A DNA stretch of 14,386 nt from Fen-1118 sp964491625. Lineage in GTDB: Bacteria > Myxococcota_A > Polyangia > Fen-1088. Below the pieces are notes generated by a model. It saw only the letters and a list, made by a program, of their open reading frames with translations, ran no database searches and had not been told where the DNA came from. Shown here one piece after another: positions 1 to 10,903 of this stretch (position 1 is the stretch's first letter; every line of letters starts with the position of its first letter). The position numbers and the translations under genes were made by a program. The stretch spans positions 1 through 14,386 of the forward strand of contig CAZBIU010000162.1 in assembly GCA_964491625.1 (NCBI GenBank), given 5' to 3'.

Positions 1-180
1 CAGCCCTTGCACGAGGCGCTGAGAGAAAAGGTCTTGCAGGCCCACAGAGATTCGGCCTTCGAAGGTAAGGCGTGCGATGGCCACGCGCTGCGAGCCGAGT
101 GATTCAGTCTGTGCGCCGGCGGTCGAAGCGCTGGTAAAGGCGACCACTAGAATGAAGAGGAGACGCTGCAAGGTCGGCAT
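1..180 (-). CDS. Exported protein, N-terminal fragment (60 residues visible)
   Basis: An open frame runs leftward from an ATG at 180 to the window edge without a stop. The first residues read MPTLQRLLFILVVAFTSAST, then AGAQ: a short basic n-region, a hydrophobic core and a signal peptidase I-like site after AGA (about residue 23). So the product is probably secreted or periplasmic. The visible mature part (SQRVAIARLTFEGRIS, then VGLQDLFSQRLVQGL) resembles the opening beta-strand and helix of periplasmic proteins that compute a per-protein 'activity', for example TPR- or FlgO/CsgG-like proteins, but too little is visible to name a family. There is no Shine-Dalgarno sequence upstream; a TAAAAT hexamer (195-190) ends 9 nt before the ATG, which fits a leaderless start. 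It is divergent from the lipoprotein gene at 250. Confidence 0.7.
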   Translation of the reverse strand, partial: MPTLQRLLFILVVAFTSASTAGAQTESLGSQRVAIARLTFEGRISVGLQDLFSQRLVQGL

Positions 181-189
181 GGAGTCAAT

Positions 190-241
190 ATTTTACAAAG
201 GAACCGACGTGTTTGACACAACAACTGCTACAATTGGCAAT
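190..241. promoter_or_regulatory. Divergent promoter region between exported protein and lipoprotein
   Basis: The 69-nt gap between the two divergent ATGs holds a perfect plus-strand -35 hexamer, TTGACA at 213-218. A 17-bp spacer leads to a poor -10, GGCAAT (236-241), ending 8 nt before the ATG at 250. On the minus strand TAAAAT (195-190) could be the -10 for the gene at 180, with no convincing -35. Neither gene has a Shine-Dalgarno sequence. This is a sequence-pattern call only. Confidence 0.35.
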
Positions 242-249
242 ACTTAGCC

Positions 250-2694
250 ATGTGGGCCAGCTTGATTTCGAAGCGCACCTGCCAACTTGTCGTGGGGCTC
301 GTGCTTGGTGTCCTGACGGTGGCCTGTCGCGAGAACAATCCCGCCTATGTGGGGAAGAACCCAGGGCACGACTCGTCGGTGGGGGGCGATGTGCCGCTGG
401 CCGATGTCGCGCCGGAAGTCGCGCCTGGTCCCGACGCAGCGGGTGCGCCCGATCTGCGCGACGATGGCCGTGCGGATTCCGCGGACGAAGGCCATCCTGA
501 CAGGAGTCGCGACGGGGTCCCCGATGAGAGCGCTGATACCAGCTCCGACGGAAAGATCGAACCCGACCTCCCGGGCGGGCAGGATGACGCCGCCGACGCT
601 CCACCGGCACTACCCGACTCGGGCGACGGAGGAAGCCTTCCGCCGCCTGACGGACGCGACGGTCGGGGTGAGTCGGACACGCGCTCGCGGGACGTCGGCA
701 CCGAAAGCTCACCCCCGCTCGACGGCCTGAACGCGGAGACGCGGGATGGCCGAGCGGACGGATCAGCCGACGCCTCCGGCGGGAATGATGGTTTCGTGGC
801 CCTGGATGCGCAGGATGATGTTGCCGATTCCTCGCCACCTTGTCACGAGGGGGATACCCGCGACGTGATTTCCCCCAGCAATCCCTTGCTCGGGGCCTGC
901 CACGCCGGGAAAGATGTTTGCACCAACGGCGCTTGGGTCCAGGTCACGGCCGAGGTCACACCGGCTGGGCAAGATTCCTGCACGGGCGTCGACGACAACT
1001 GCAACGGTATGGTGGACGATGGTTGCACGAGCACTTGCGTTGTAGTTTCACCCGACGGGGACGACAACGACGGCGACGGCTCGGCAGAGAGTCCCTTCGC
1101 CACCATCGGACGGGGCATCGGCGCGGTCGGGTCCGCCGACGGCGGTTCCGGCATGCGCGTGTGCGTGGCCGGCGGAAAGACGTGCAGCGATAGCGCGTCC
1201 TACGAAATGGCGGAACGGCTGGCGATGGTCGACGGGATCGCGGTCCAGGGTAACTACGCGCTGGACTCGGGCGCTCTTAAGTATTGCGGGGCGAGCTCCT
1301 TGCCGACGACGACCATCCTGTTCAAGACTACCAACCAGGGGGTCGTGTTCGGCGATGGCATTGTGTCGCGCACTGAATTGAGTGGCTTCTCCATCAGTCG
1401 CCACGGTGACGACAGCGGTGACGCTGGCGCGACGGCAGGCCCCATCGCTGGCGTCGTCGTCAACGGGGGCAAGAACGTCGCGCTGAGCAGAATCTTTGTC
1501 ACCGACGCGCCCAACGGAGCGACCACCTATGGCGTGAGCATCAGCGGAGGAGGACAGGCGCTCATCGTCGCTTCATCGATTGGTGGCGGAGCGGGCCGAA
1601 CGGCTGCAGTCGGCGTATTGGTCGACGGCGGCTCGGTGGAATTGCGGAACAACTGCGATTCGGTGGTCGGGGGCTACTGCAAGAGCGGCTGCAGCGATGC
1701 GCGGACATCCTCGCTCGGCATTCAGGGCCGATACTCGAATGCGCAGCCTGGGACCGGGGTTGAATCGTCGGCGGTGTTCGTCACCAACGCCGCGTCGCCT
1801 GCAATCCTGATTGCCAACACGCTGTGCGGCGGCCCCAGCGACCTTCTCGATTCGGCGGCATCCGGCGCGTCGGTCGCGGCACTCCGCTGCGGCAGCGGCG
1901 GATGTGGAACGGTCACGGCAAATGCGATCTCGGGTGGTAACGGGCGCGTGAGTGTCGGCGTCGCCCTGGCGGGGCAAGGGGCTGTCCTCGACAGCAATCA
2001 GATTGAAAGCGGTTGCGGAGACTCGACGTCGACCTGCGTATTGCTCGAGACGTCATCGGCCCGGCTGGTGAACAACCTCATGCTCGGCAGCACCTGTTCT
2101 GGCTCTGGCTCCGGTGGTAGTACCCAACCGGTCTTCCGCGGCCTCGACCTAGTCTTGGGGGCATCGACCAGCGCTTCCGTGGCCGAGGCCGACGTGAGCT
2201 CGAACGACATCGAACCGCTACTCCAAGCACGCCAGGCCCAGGGCGGCCCGGCGAGCGACTGCAGCAGCATCGGCGTGTTGGTGGAACGCACAGGCGCTGT
2301 CGATGTCACCGGGGGCGCTCTGCGCAACAACATCATCTCGGCCGGCGCCTGTCCGAACCGCACTGGCGTGAGTGAATCCGTCGGCGCGGCCTTGCGGCTC
2401 TTCGAATACAACGATCTCTACTCGCCAGCGGGAGGTTCGGCCGGCACGCTGGTTGTCCTCTATCATAGCGAAGCTGACGGCGACTTGACGTCGACGGTAA
2501 TCTCGGCCACCAGCACAAACATCTCGGCGGACCCGGGCTACGTTTCGTCGTCCACCGGTGACTTGCACCTGACCCTCGGCTCCGCCTGCGTCGATCGCGG
2601 TACGGCGGCCTCGACGCCAGCCTACGACGCCGACGGGACGCTCCGCCCGCAAGGCAGCGGATTCGACATCGGCGCCTACGAGCTCAAACCGTGA
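250..2694 (+). CDS. Putative lipoprotein: Asp-rich spacer, MopE-like module, beta-helix, choice-of-anchor Q C-terminus
   Basis: A probable cell-surface or periplasmic lipoprotein of 814 residues with unknown substrate. Residues 8-25 form a basic and hydrophobic signal segment ending at Cys26 (LTVAC); the lipobox is imperfect because Thr is at -3. Residues about 38-197 are a low-complexity spacer rich in Asp, Gly, Pro and Ala. Residues 198-263 form a Cys/Asp module of the type common in Myxococcota surface proteins: C198, G-A-C217, C224, N-G-A-W, C244, then GVDDNCNGMVDDGC (246-259), related to the MopE metal-binding motif. SPDGDDNDGDGSAESPFATI (267-286) matches the entry of DUF1565-type right-handed beta-helices, and the following roughly 450 residues carry repeated Asn/Ser/Gly turns and scattered Cys. 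The end (LHLTLGSACVDRG, later FDIGAYEL) is typical of choice-of-anchor Q domains. Metal binding and adhesion are inference. The start has no Shine-Dalgarno sequence, but it gives a proper signal peptide. Confidence 0.85.
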   Translation: MWASLISKRTCQLVVGLVLGVLTVACRENNPAYVGKNPGHDSSVGGDVPLADVAPEVAPGPDAAGAPDLRDDGRADSADEGHPDRSRDGVPDESADTSSDGKIEPDLPGGQDDAADAPPALPDSGDGGSLPPPDGRDGRGESDTRSRDVGTESSPPLDGLNAETRDGRADGSADASGGNDGFVALDAQDDVADSSPPCHEGDTRDVISPSNPLLGACHAGKDVCTNGAWVQVTAEVTPAGQDSCTGVDDNCNGMVDDGCTSTCVVVSPDGDDNDGDGSAESPFATIGRGIGAVGSADGGSGMRVCVAGGKTCSDSASYEMAERLAMVDGIAVQGNYALDSGALKYCGASSLPTTTILFKTTNQGVVFGDGIVSRTELSGFSISRHGDDSGDAGATAGPIAGVVVNGGKNVALSRIFVTDAPNGATTYGVSISGGGQALIVASSIGGGAGRTAAVGVLVDGGSVELRNNCDSVVGGYCKSGCSDARTSSLGIQGRYSNAQPGTGVESSAVFVTNAASPAILIANTLCGGPSDLLDSAASGASVAALRCGSGGCGTVTANAISGGNGRVSVGVALAGQGAVLDSNQIESGCGDSTSTCVLLETSSARLVNNLMLGSTCSGSGSGGSTQPVFRGLDLVLGASTSASVAEADVSSNDIEPLLQARQAQGGPASDCSSIGVLVERTGAVDVTGGALRNNIISAGACPNRTGVSESVGAALRLFEYNDLYSPAGGSAGTLVVLYHSEADGDLTSTVISATSTNISADPGYVSSSTGDLHLTLGSACVDRGTAASTPAYDADGTLRPQGSGFDIGAYELKP

Positions 2695-4459
2695 CGCCCA
2701 GCCAAAAGCGGCGCAGGTGTCGTGTGGCCTGTGCGGCATCCTTGTCGAGTGCGAAGGTCCAGCGGCGCTCCGGGTTGCGCGCCATGCGGAATTTGGCTTC
2801 AGCAATCTGGTCCTTGCGAAAGAAGCACACTGTGACTTCCTGGCCTGGGCCAGCGTCGGCCAGGCGCCTGGTCACCGTGGTTGAATTTACCCGGGTTCCA
2901 TCGACGGCGACGATGTCGTCGCCGAAGGTGATGCCGGCACGGTAGGCGGGCGAGCCCGGCACGACGTTCTTGACCACCGCGGCCTCGTCGCCGCCATTGC
3001 CGAAGGAAAGCCCACTCCAGGCGAGCAGCCGGGCGGCCTTGGTCGCGTCGTTGCGCTCGTGTTGGGCGTGAGAAACCGCGGCCATAGCGATGCCCGCCTG
3101 CTTGAGCAGCGCCGGGACCGGCAGCTCGGCGGTACCGTCGATGAAACGGGCGAAGTAGCTGCCGAGCGATCGGCCGGCGATGGCCTCGGCCTCCGCGCGG
3201 ATCACCTGGGCGTCGATGCCTCGCCCCTTGGCCCCGTGGCGGACCCAAAGCCGGCGGAAGAGATCGGGAACGCCGCGCCTGCCGCCGGTCGCCAGCCTGA
3301 GTTGCAGGTCGAGGACCAGGCCGGCCCAGCGGCCCTTGTCGTAGTAGCTGACCATGCGGTTTATGTGATTTTCGGCGGGCTTGTACTGCTTGATCCACGC
3401 CTCATAGGAAAGCTGCGAGAGCGGACTTGTGTTGCGGCCGGGGCGGGCAAGGTAGCGGCCCCAATCTTCGGCCAAATCCTTGAGATAGCGCTCGACCGAA
3501 ACCAAGCCCGCACGTAGCAGGATCAGCCCTTGCGCGTACTCGGTGAAGCCTTCGTGAAACCACAGTAGCTCGGTGTAGTTTTCCCTGCTGTAATCGAAGG
3601 GGCCGAGCGCTCGGTCGTGAATGCGCTTAACGTTCCAAACGTGGAAGAACTCGTGCGCGGCCAATTCGGCGAAACTCTGGTAGCCCTTTTCGTCCTCGAA
3701 GGAAAAGCCCGCGATGTCGAGGGTGGTCGAGCAGGCGTGCTCAAGACCGCCGCCCCGGTTGGGCAAGGCGTGGATGATGAAGAGAAAGCGGTCGAAGGGA
3801 AAGCCGCCGAACATGGCCCCGGCGGTCTGGGCGATAGCCCGCAAGATGGAGAGCATGCGCGCTCTGTCGATGTTGCTCCTGCCCTGCAGGGCCACGTCGA
3901 AGCGGGCTCGGCCGAGGCGGAACCCGGAACGGTCGTGGGTTCCGGCTTCGACGGGCGAATCGACGAGCTCGTCGTAGTCGCGCGCGCGAAACGAATTCCT
4001 TCTACCCGGAAGCGAGGGCAAGGCGGTGCTGATATTCCAACCTGGGCGCGGTTCGACGTGCAGAACGCATGGGCGCGCGATCTCTCCCTCGACCAGAAAG
4101 AACAGGCTGGTTCCGCTCAAGAAGGCGCGGCCTGGGTCTAGAAACGAGGTGCGTACGCTGACCTCGAAGGCAAAGGCGCGATAGTGAAGGGTAACCGCGC
4201 GCTCGGCGCTTTCGATCCGCCACCGCGCTTTGTCGATGCGCCGCCATGCGATTTCCCGCCCGCTCTCGCCGTCGCGAATGGTTAGGTCGTAGAGGTGTCG
4301 GGAGAAGTCGCGCACCAGGTAGCTCCCGGGAGCCCAAACCGGGAATACCAATTCGATGCTGCGCCGGCCCGGCAGTGGCGGTATCTCCATCGTCACGTGA
4401 AACTCGTGCGATTCCGGCTCGGGCATGGCGACGGTGTAACGGATGGGGCGGGCGGGCAT
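2684..4459 (-). CDS. M61 family metallopeptidase (glycyl aminopeptidase-like) with C-terminal PDZ domain
   Basis: A 591-residue zinc peptidase of MEROPS family M61. No signal peptide or membrane segment is visible, so it is probably cytoplasmic. The N-terminal beta domain (about residues 1-180) includes the family motif WAPGSYLVRDFSRH (42-55). The catalytic part contains HEFFH (269-273, two zinc His and the general-base Glu), followed by VWNVKRI and by WFHEGFTEY (300-308), where Glu303 is the expected third zinc ligand. RMVSYYDKG (368-376) is the conserved M61 active-site loop. A PDZ domain spans about 487-565 (VPGSPAYRAGITFGDDIVAV core). Known M61 enzymes favour N-terminal Gly or Ala. GAGGAG lies about 8 nt before the ATG and supports this start. 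The gene begins 30 nt after the sensor kinase stop, suggesting one operon. Its 3' end overlaps the convergent lipoprotein gene by 11 nt. Confidence 0.93.
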   Translation of the reverse strand: MPARPIRYTVAMPEPESHEFHVTMEIPPLPGRRSIELVFPVWAPGSYLVRDFSRHLYDLTIRDGESGREIAWRRIDKARWRIESAERAVTLHYRAFAFEVSVRTSFLDPGRAFLSGTSLFFLVEGEIARPCVLHVEPRPGWNISTALPSLPGRRNSFRARDYDELVDSPVEAGTHDRSGFRLGRARFDVALQGRSNIDRARMLSILRAIAQTAGAMFGGFPFDRFLFIIHALPNRGGGLEHACSTTLDIAGFSFEDEKGYQSFAELAAHEFFHVWNVKRIHDRALGPFDYSRENYTELLWFHEGFTEYAQGLILLRAGLVSVERYLKDLAEDWGRYLARPGRNTSPLSQLSYEAWIKQYKPAENHINRMVSYYDKGRWAGLVLDLQLRLATGGRRGVPDLFRRLWVRHGAKGRGIDAQVIRAEAEAIAGRSLGSYFARFIDGTAELPVPALLKQAGIAMAAVSHAQHERNDATKAARLLAWSGLSFGNGGDEAAVVKNVVPGSPAYRAGITFGDDIVAVDGTRVNSTTVTRRLADAGPGQEVTVCFFRKDQIAEAKFRMARNPERRWTFALDKDAAQATRHLRRFWLGVTV

Positions 4460-4489
4460 GGGCTAGGCTCCTCGGGGTTGGCGCAATTT

Positions 4490-6019
4490 CTATCCTGCGG
4501 GCTGTGGGGGCGGGGTGACGTCGGGCTTCAGGTTCTCTTGCGAGGGCGATTCAGAGGGCAGGGGCAGGAACACGCGAAACACCGCGCCGCCTGCAGGATT
4601 GTCGCCCACCTCCATCCAGCCGTCGTGATCCTTCACGATGCCTTGGCTGACGGAGAGGCCAAGGCCGCTGCCTCCGCCGGCCTCTTTGGTGGTAAAGAAG
4701 GCGTCGAAGATGCGCGCGCGGTCGGCCTCGGGAACCCCGGGACCGGTGTCGCTGATGGCGAGCATGAGGTAGGGCGAAGGCGGGGCCAGATCCAGCCCCT
4801 CTTTGCGCCGAATCACGTATTCGAGGTCGAGGCCCAGCTTCCCGCGATCGGGCATGGCATGGATCGCATTCATGATCAGGTTCAAACAGACCTGCTGGAT
4901 CTCATCGGGGTTGCCGGGAATGGGACGCAGCTCTGGCTCGCTGCGGATATCGACCTCGATTCGCCGCTGCCTTAGATGCTCGTCGACGAACTCAAGGGTG
5001 TCGCGCACGGTCTTGAGCACGTCGACCTCGCCCGTGGTCGGCCGGCTCTTGCGCGCGGAATCCAATACCTGGCGGATGATTTTGGTGATGCGGTCGACTT
5101 GGGTGGAAATGATCTCGGCGTTCTTCTGCACGTCTGCCGGTTCGGCGGCCCGACGGGCCAGGGTGCGGGCTCGTCCGCCGATGACGTTGAGTGGCGTGCC
5201 CACCTCGTGGGCGATCTCGGCCGCCATCTGACCGACGGTGGCCAGCTTTTCGGCCTGGCGCAGGTGCGCCTCGGTCGCCACGCGCGCCGCGGTGGCTCGC
5301 GCTTCCTTCTCGCGCGCCTCGCGCAGGTAGTTCATCATGTCGTTGAAGCGGACGCCCAGACTTCCGACCTCATCGTCGCGTTCGGGCAGCACCGCTCGGG
5401 TCAGATCGCCCTTGGAAGCACCGTCGATGGCCTCGACCAGGCGGCGCAGTGGTATCGCCACCCAGCGCATGAGCATGACGTATATCGCGATTGCGAAGGC
5501 TGCCGAGAAGAAGAGCAGCAGGGGGGCCAGTCGTTCGAGCGAGCGGGTGAGCTCCTGGCCGATGAAGGCCCCTTCGCGAATCAGACCCAGAAACGCCACC
5601 ACCTGCCGCATGGGCTCGCCCGGGCCCATGTTGTGGAGCGGAATCGCCATCGCGTAGAAGGGTGGCGTGCCCTTGAGGTCGAACAGCCTGCCCACCGGGG
5701 CGTCAAGCTTGGTGGCTTCGTCGCAGAGTCCCGCCCACGAGTTGTTTGGCTTCTGGCCTCCCCAGGCCACGGCTTCCAGTCGGAAGGGGCCGCCCTTGTT
5801 CGCCAGCGCAAGAACCCGCGTCCGCAGCGCCTCCCCGGCTTTTTCCGGCGCAAGCGGTTCCATGCCGGCGATGAGCGCGTCGGCCATGTTGTGGGCCTCG
5901 CGGTCCATCTCGCGCAATTGGTCCGACCGCAGCACGAACACGGAGGCCCCGACGGCTGCCAGGAGGACCGCTGCCATGAGCAGCGTTGCAATGGTGGCGA
6001 CACGCGGTCCGAGCTTCAT
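4490..6019 (-). CDS. Membrane sensor histidine kinase (HAMP-HisKA-HATPase)
   Basis: A 509-residue inner-membrane sensor kinase. Transmembrane helix 1 is about residues 8-30, a periplasmic sensor of about 130 residues follows (31-162, family not recognised), and transmembrane helix 2 is about 163-187. A HAMP linker (about 185-240, PLRRLVEAID then DDEVGSLGVRFNDM) leads to the HisKA H-box AEIAHEVGTPLNVI (267-280) with phosphoacceptor His271. ATP-binding motifs are complete: N-box LNLIMNAIHAM (379-389, Asn384), G1 DTGPGVP (424-430), F-box FDAFFTTK (438-445) and G2 GSGLGLS (450-456). The E-V-G-T-P H-box resembles NtrB/ZraS-like kinases. The C-terminal 20 residues are a proline-rich tail. No response regulator is encoded in the window, so the partner is elsewhere. 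TATAAT (6036-6031) ends 11 nt before the ATG and there is no Shine-Dalgarno sequence, pointing to a very short leader. Confidence 0.95.
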   Translation of the reverse strand: MKLGPRVATIATLLMAAVLLAAVGASVFVLRSDQLREMDREAHNMADALIAGMEPLAPEKAGEALRTRVLALANKGGPFRLEAVAWGGQKPNNSWAGLCDEATKLDAPVGRLFDLKGTPPFYAMAIPLHNMGPGEPMRQVVAFLGLIREGAFIGQELTRSLERLAPLLLFFSAAFAIAIYVMLMRWVAIPLRRLVEAIDGASKGDLTRAVLPERDDEVGSLGVRFNDMMNYLREAREKEARATAARVATEAHLRQAEKLATVGQMAAEIAHEVGTPLNVIGGRARTLARRAAEPADVQKNAEIISTQVDRITKIIRQVLDSARKSRPTTGEVDVLKTVRDTLEFVDEHLRQRRIEVDIRSEPELRPIPGNPDEIQQVCLNLIMNAIHAMPDRGKLGLDLEYVIRRKEGLDLAPPSPYLMLAISDTGPGVPEADRARIFDAFFTTKEAGGGSGLGLSVSQGIVKDHDGWMEVGDNPAGGAVFRVFLPLPSESPSQENLKPDVTPPPQPAG

Positions 6020-6030
6020 TCGCGGGCCCG

Positions 6031-6057
6031 ATTATAGTACGGTCGCATAATTACCAA
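6031..6057 (-). promoter_or_regulatory. Promoter for the sensor kinase gene
   Basis: On the minus strand there is a perfect -10 hexamer TATAAT (6036-6031), with TTGGTA (6057-6052) 15 bp upstream as a 4/6 match to the -35 consensus. The predicted start of transcription is about 5 nt before the kinase ATG. The short spacer lowers confidence, but the -10 is exact. Confidence 0.5.
6033..6038 (+). promoter_or_regulatory. Possible -10 element of the outer-membrane protein gene
   Basis: TATAGT on the plus strand sits about 31 nt before the ribosome-bound start at 6070, leaving room for a leader that contains the Shine-Dalgarno sequence. It shares bases with the minus-strand TATAAT of the kinase promoter. 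No good -35 is visible on the plus strand; CATAAT at 6046-6051 is too close to the ribosome binding site. Confidence 0.25.
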
Positions 6058-6064
6058 GGAGGTG
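6056..6064 (+). promoter_or_regulatory. Near-perfect Shine-Dalgarno sequence deciding the start at 6070
   Basis: AAGGAGGTG is complementary over nine bases to the usual 16S rRNA 3' tail and lies 5 nt before the ATG at 6070. It rules out the longer in-frame ATG at 5986, which would add 28 residues and destroy the signal peptide. Confidence 0.9.
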
Positions 6065-6069
6065 TCCAA

Positions 6070-6714
6070 ATGCGTCGATTCTCAGTGTGTTCCACCGTAG
6101 TCGCTTTGGCAGGATTACTCACCGCATCGTCAGTGCAAGCGCAGACCCCGGCCGCGGAGGGCGCAGCTCCACCTGCGACAAGCACCGCGACCGCAAGCTT
6201 CACCGGCGCCAGCTCATCCCGCGGGCGGGGAATCGGCGTCGGTGCCATCACCATGCTTAACGGAACCAGCGGGCTGCTCGTGACTTGGGGTACCGGAAGC
6301 TTTCACGTGGACGGCTTCGCAGGGCTGCACCACTACCGGCCGCAACCGGCGCCTTACACATCGACCACCGATTTCGGTTTTGGTGGGCGATTCTGGTACC
6401 ACATTCACGCGGCGTCCTTTGCCGATTTCTCCGCCGGCGGTGGTATCGGCTTTAATCGCTGGGTCTCGAACCCAGGCGGCCCCGGCGAGGATTCGCATTT
6501 CGACGTGTCCTTCGAGGTCGGTGCGCAGATTCGTGCGTTTATCGTTCCCAACGTGGCGCTGATTGGCGATCTCGGCCTCGGCGCAACCTTCGGATCGAAT
6601 GACAACCTGCTCATCGGGGGCCAGTCCATCGGCGGCGGTGGGGAGCCCGAGGCCGCCAACGGCGGTTCGAATTTCATGCTCGGATCCCTGGGCATTGCCT
6701 ATTTCTTCGAGTAG
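6070..6714 (+). CDS. Small beta-barrel outer-membrane protein
   Basis: A 214-residue exported protein. The signal peptide MRRFSVCSTVVALAGLLTAS is followed by SVQAQ, with probable cleavage near VQA-Q (residue 24 or 25). A short Pro/Ala/Thr-rich linker leads into alternating hydrophobic and polar segments rich in Gly and aromatic residues (for example LLVTWGTGSFHVDGFAGLHH, FGFGGRFWYHI, HFDVSFEVGAQIRAF, ALIGDLGLGATFG, MLGSLGIAYFFE), the pattern of an eight-stranded or similar outer-membrane barrel. The last residue is Glu after two Phe, so the C-terminal Phe expected for BAM recognition is in the penultimate position. I do not recognise a specific family. The strong ribosome binding site predicts high expression. 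It is divergent from the sensor kinase (50 nt between starts) and 14 nt upstream of uvrA. Confidence 0.85.
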   Translation: MRRFSVCSTVVALAGLLTASSVQAQTPAAEGAAPPATSTATASFTGASSSRGRGIGVGAITMLNGTSGLLVTWGTGSFHVDGFAGLHHYRPQPAPYTSTTDFGFGGRFWYHIHAASFADFSAGGGIGFNRWVSNPGGPGEDSHFDVSFEVGAQIRAFIVPNVALIGDLGLGATFGSNDNLLIGGQSIGGGGEPEAANGGSNFMLGSLGIAYFFE

Positions 6715-6728
6715 ATCCTCGCTTCGGA

Positions 6729-9605
<2,877 letters not shown>

Positions 9606-9634
9606 TCGAGGGCCTCGGAAAATTGTCGCGTCCC

Positions 9635-9670
9635 CCTCTGCGCTCTCCCAATCCTCTGCGTCCTCCCCAA
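9635..9670. repeat. Imperfect tandem repeat, two units of 17-18 nt
   Basis: CCTCTGCGCTCTCCCAA (9635-9651) is followed one base later by CCTCTGCGTCCTCCCCAA (9653-9670). The units differ by a substitution or two and one inserted C. It lies in the roughly 100-nt pyrimidine-rich gap between the convergent ends of uvrA and rnpB; I see no gene or clear terminator there. Confidence 0.5.
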
Positions 9671-9704
9671 ACCCATCGGGCCGTCCGTAGTAATTCTAGG
9701 TAAT

Positions 9705-10118
<414 letters not shown>

Positions 10119-10124
10119 CGCTCC

Positions 10125-10154
10125 AGTATAGCGCGAGGAGAAGCGAGCTAGGAA
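10125..10154 (-). promoter_or_regulatory. Promoter for rnpB
   Basis: On the minus strand TATACT (10130-10125) is a 5/6 match to the -10 consensus and predicts a start near 10118, exactly where the terminal helix of the RNA begins. The -35 is weak: TTCCTA (10154-10149), 18 bp upstream, overlapping the stop codon of the zinc-ribbon gene. Confidence 0.6.
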
Positions 10155-10903
10155 GACGAAGTGCTACCGCCGCCAGCACCGGTCACAGGATCGGCCTTCA
10201 TCAGGTTCTCCCAGTAGACGATCCGGTGGCAGTACGGGCAGGTCTCGATGGTGTTGCCACGCTGGAGAACGTTGTAGAGCTGCGGCGGCACATTCATGTT
10301 GCAGCCCTGGCAGGTGCCATTGCGAACCGTGGTCACGGCCAGACCGCTACGCATACGGATGGCGCCGTAACGCTTGAGCACGTCGGGGCGAATGCCGGCG
10401 GCGACCTTGTCACGGTCGACCTTGATCTCGGCGATCTTGGCTTCCAGCTCGGCCATTTTCTTGCGGCCAGTCTCGGCGTCCTTGTCCATAGACTTGCGCA
10501 AGACCTCGAGCTCGGTGGCGCGCTCGGAAAGAAGCTTCTCTTTGACCTGCACCGCCTCGATCAACTTCCCGATTTCCTGCTCGCGGTTCTGCACGCTTTC
10601 GCGGGTCTGTTCGATCTCTCGCTGGGCGGCGACGTATTCCTTCGAGTTCTTCGCCATCGACAGCTTGTTCTTCGCGCTGCTGGCAGTGGTTTCCTCGACC
10701 TGAAGCTGGCTTTTTTGGTCCGTGTAGTAGCGCTGGGATTCGGACAGTTGCGCGCGTTCGTTGTCGAGCAGCGATTCGACTCGGGTGAAGTCAGCTTGCG
10801 AGGCTTCCAGTTTGGCGGGTATCGCCTTGAGGCTGTTCGTGAGTTCCTGAATCTGAGCGTCGTAGCGTTGAAGTTCCTCGAGACGCTTAAGCTGATCGCG
10901 CAA
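10148..10903 (-). CDS. Coiled-coil C4 zinc-ribbon protein (DUF164/CT398-like)
   Basis: A 251-residue protein of the conserved but poorly understood family with a long antiparallel coiled coil and a C-terminal zinc ribbon. Residues about 3-170 are charged heptad-like helix (Gln, Glu, Lys, Leu rich), with the family motif MAKNSKEYVAAQREIE (83-98) at the helical hairpin. The ribbon has C198-Q-G-C201 and C222-P-Y-C225 around MNVPPQLYNVLQRG. A Gly/Ser tail follows. Family members are thought to bind nucleic acid or act as chaperone-like adaptors; the role is not settled. The start is TTG at 10903, chosen because AGGAGG lies 6 nt upstream and no ATG or GTG is available in frame. It sits between a tRNA gene (72 nt upstream) and rnpB (29 nt downstream to its 5' end), suggesting a link to RNA metabolism. 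Confidence 0.9.
   Translation of the reverse strand: MRDQLKRLEELQRYDAQIQELTNSLKAIPAKLEASQADFTRVESLLDNERAQLSESQRYYTDQKSQLQVEETTASSAKNKLSMAKNSKEYVAAQREIEQTRESVQNREQEIGKLIEAVQVKEKLLSERATELEVLRKSMDKDAETGRKKMAELEAKIAEIKVDRDKVAAGIRPDVLKRYGAIRMRSGLAVTTVRNGTCQGCNMNVPPQLYNVLQRGNTIETCPYCHRIVYWENLMKADPVTGAGGGSTSSS

Noticed and set aside
229..234. TACAAT as the -10 of the lipoprotein gene
   Set aside because: It is only 10 bp from the TTGACA at 213-218 and has no other -35 at a suitable distance.
2218..2805. Minus-strand frame (195 codons) antisense to the lipoprotein 3' end
   Set aside because: Shadow frame with Arg/Ala-rich composition and no motif; it overlaps two well-supported genes.
4976..6037. 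Long plus-strand open frame (353 codons) antisense to the sensor kinase
   Set aside because: High-GC shadow frame: no recognisable domain, and the opposite strand encodes a complete histidine kinase.
5986..6069. Longer in-frame start (ATG 5986) for the outer-membrane protein, adding 28 residues
   Set aside because: It would overlap the kinase gene's 5' end and bury the signal peptide; the near-perfect Shine-Dalgarno sequence at 6056-6064 fixes the start at 6070.
9607..9617. Palindrome CGAGG-G-CCTCG just after the uvrA stop as a terminator
   Set aside because: The loop would be one base and no T-tract follows, so it is not a credible intrinsic terminator.
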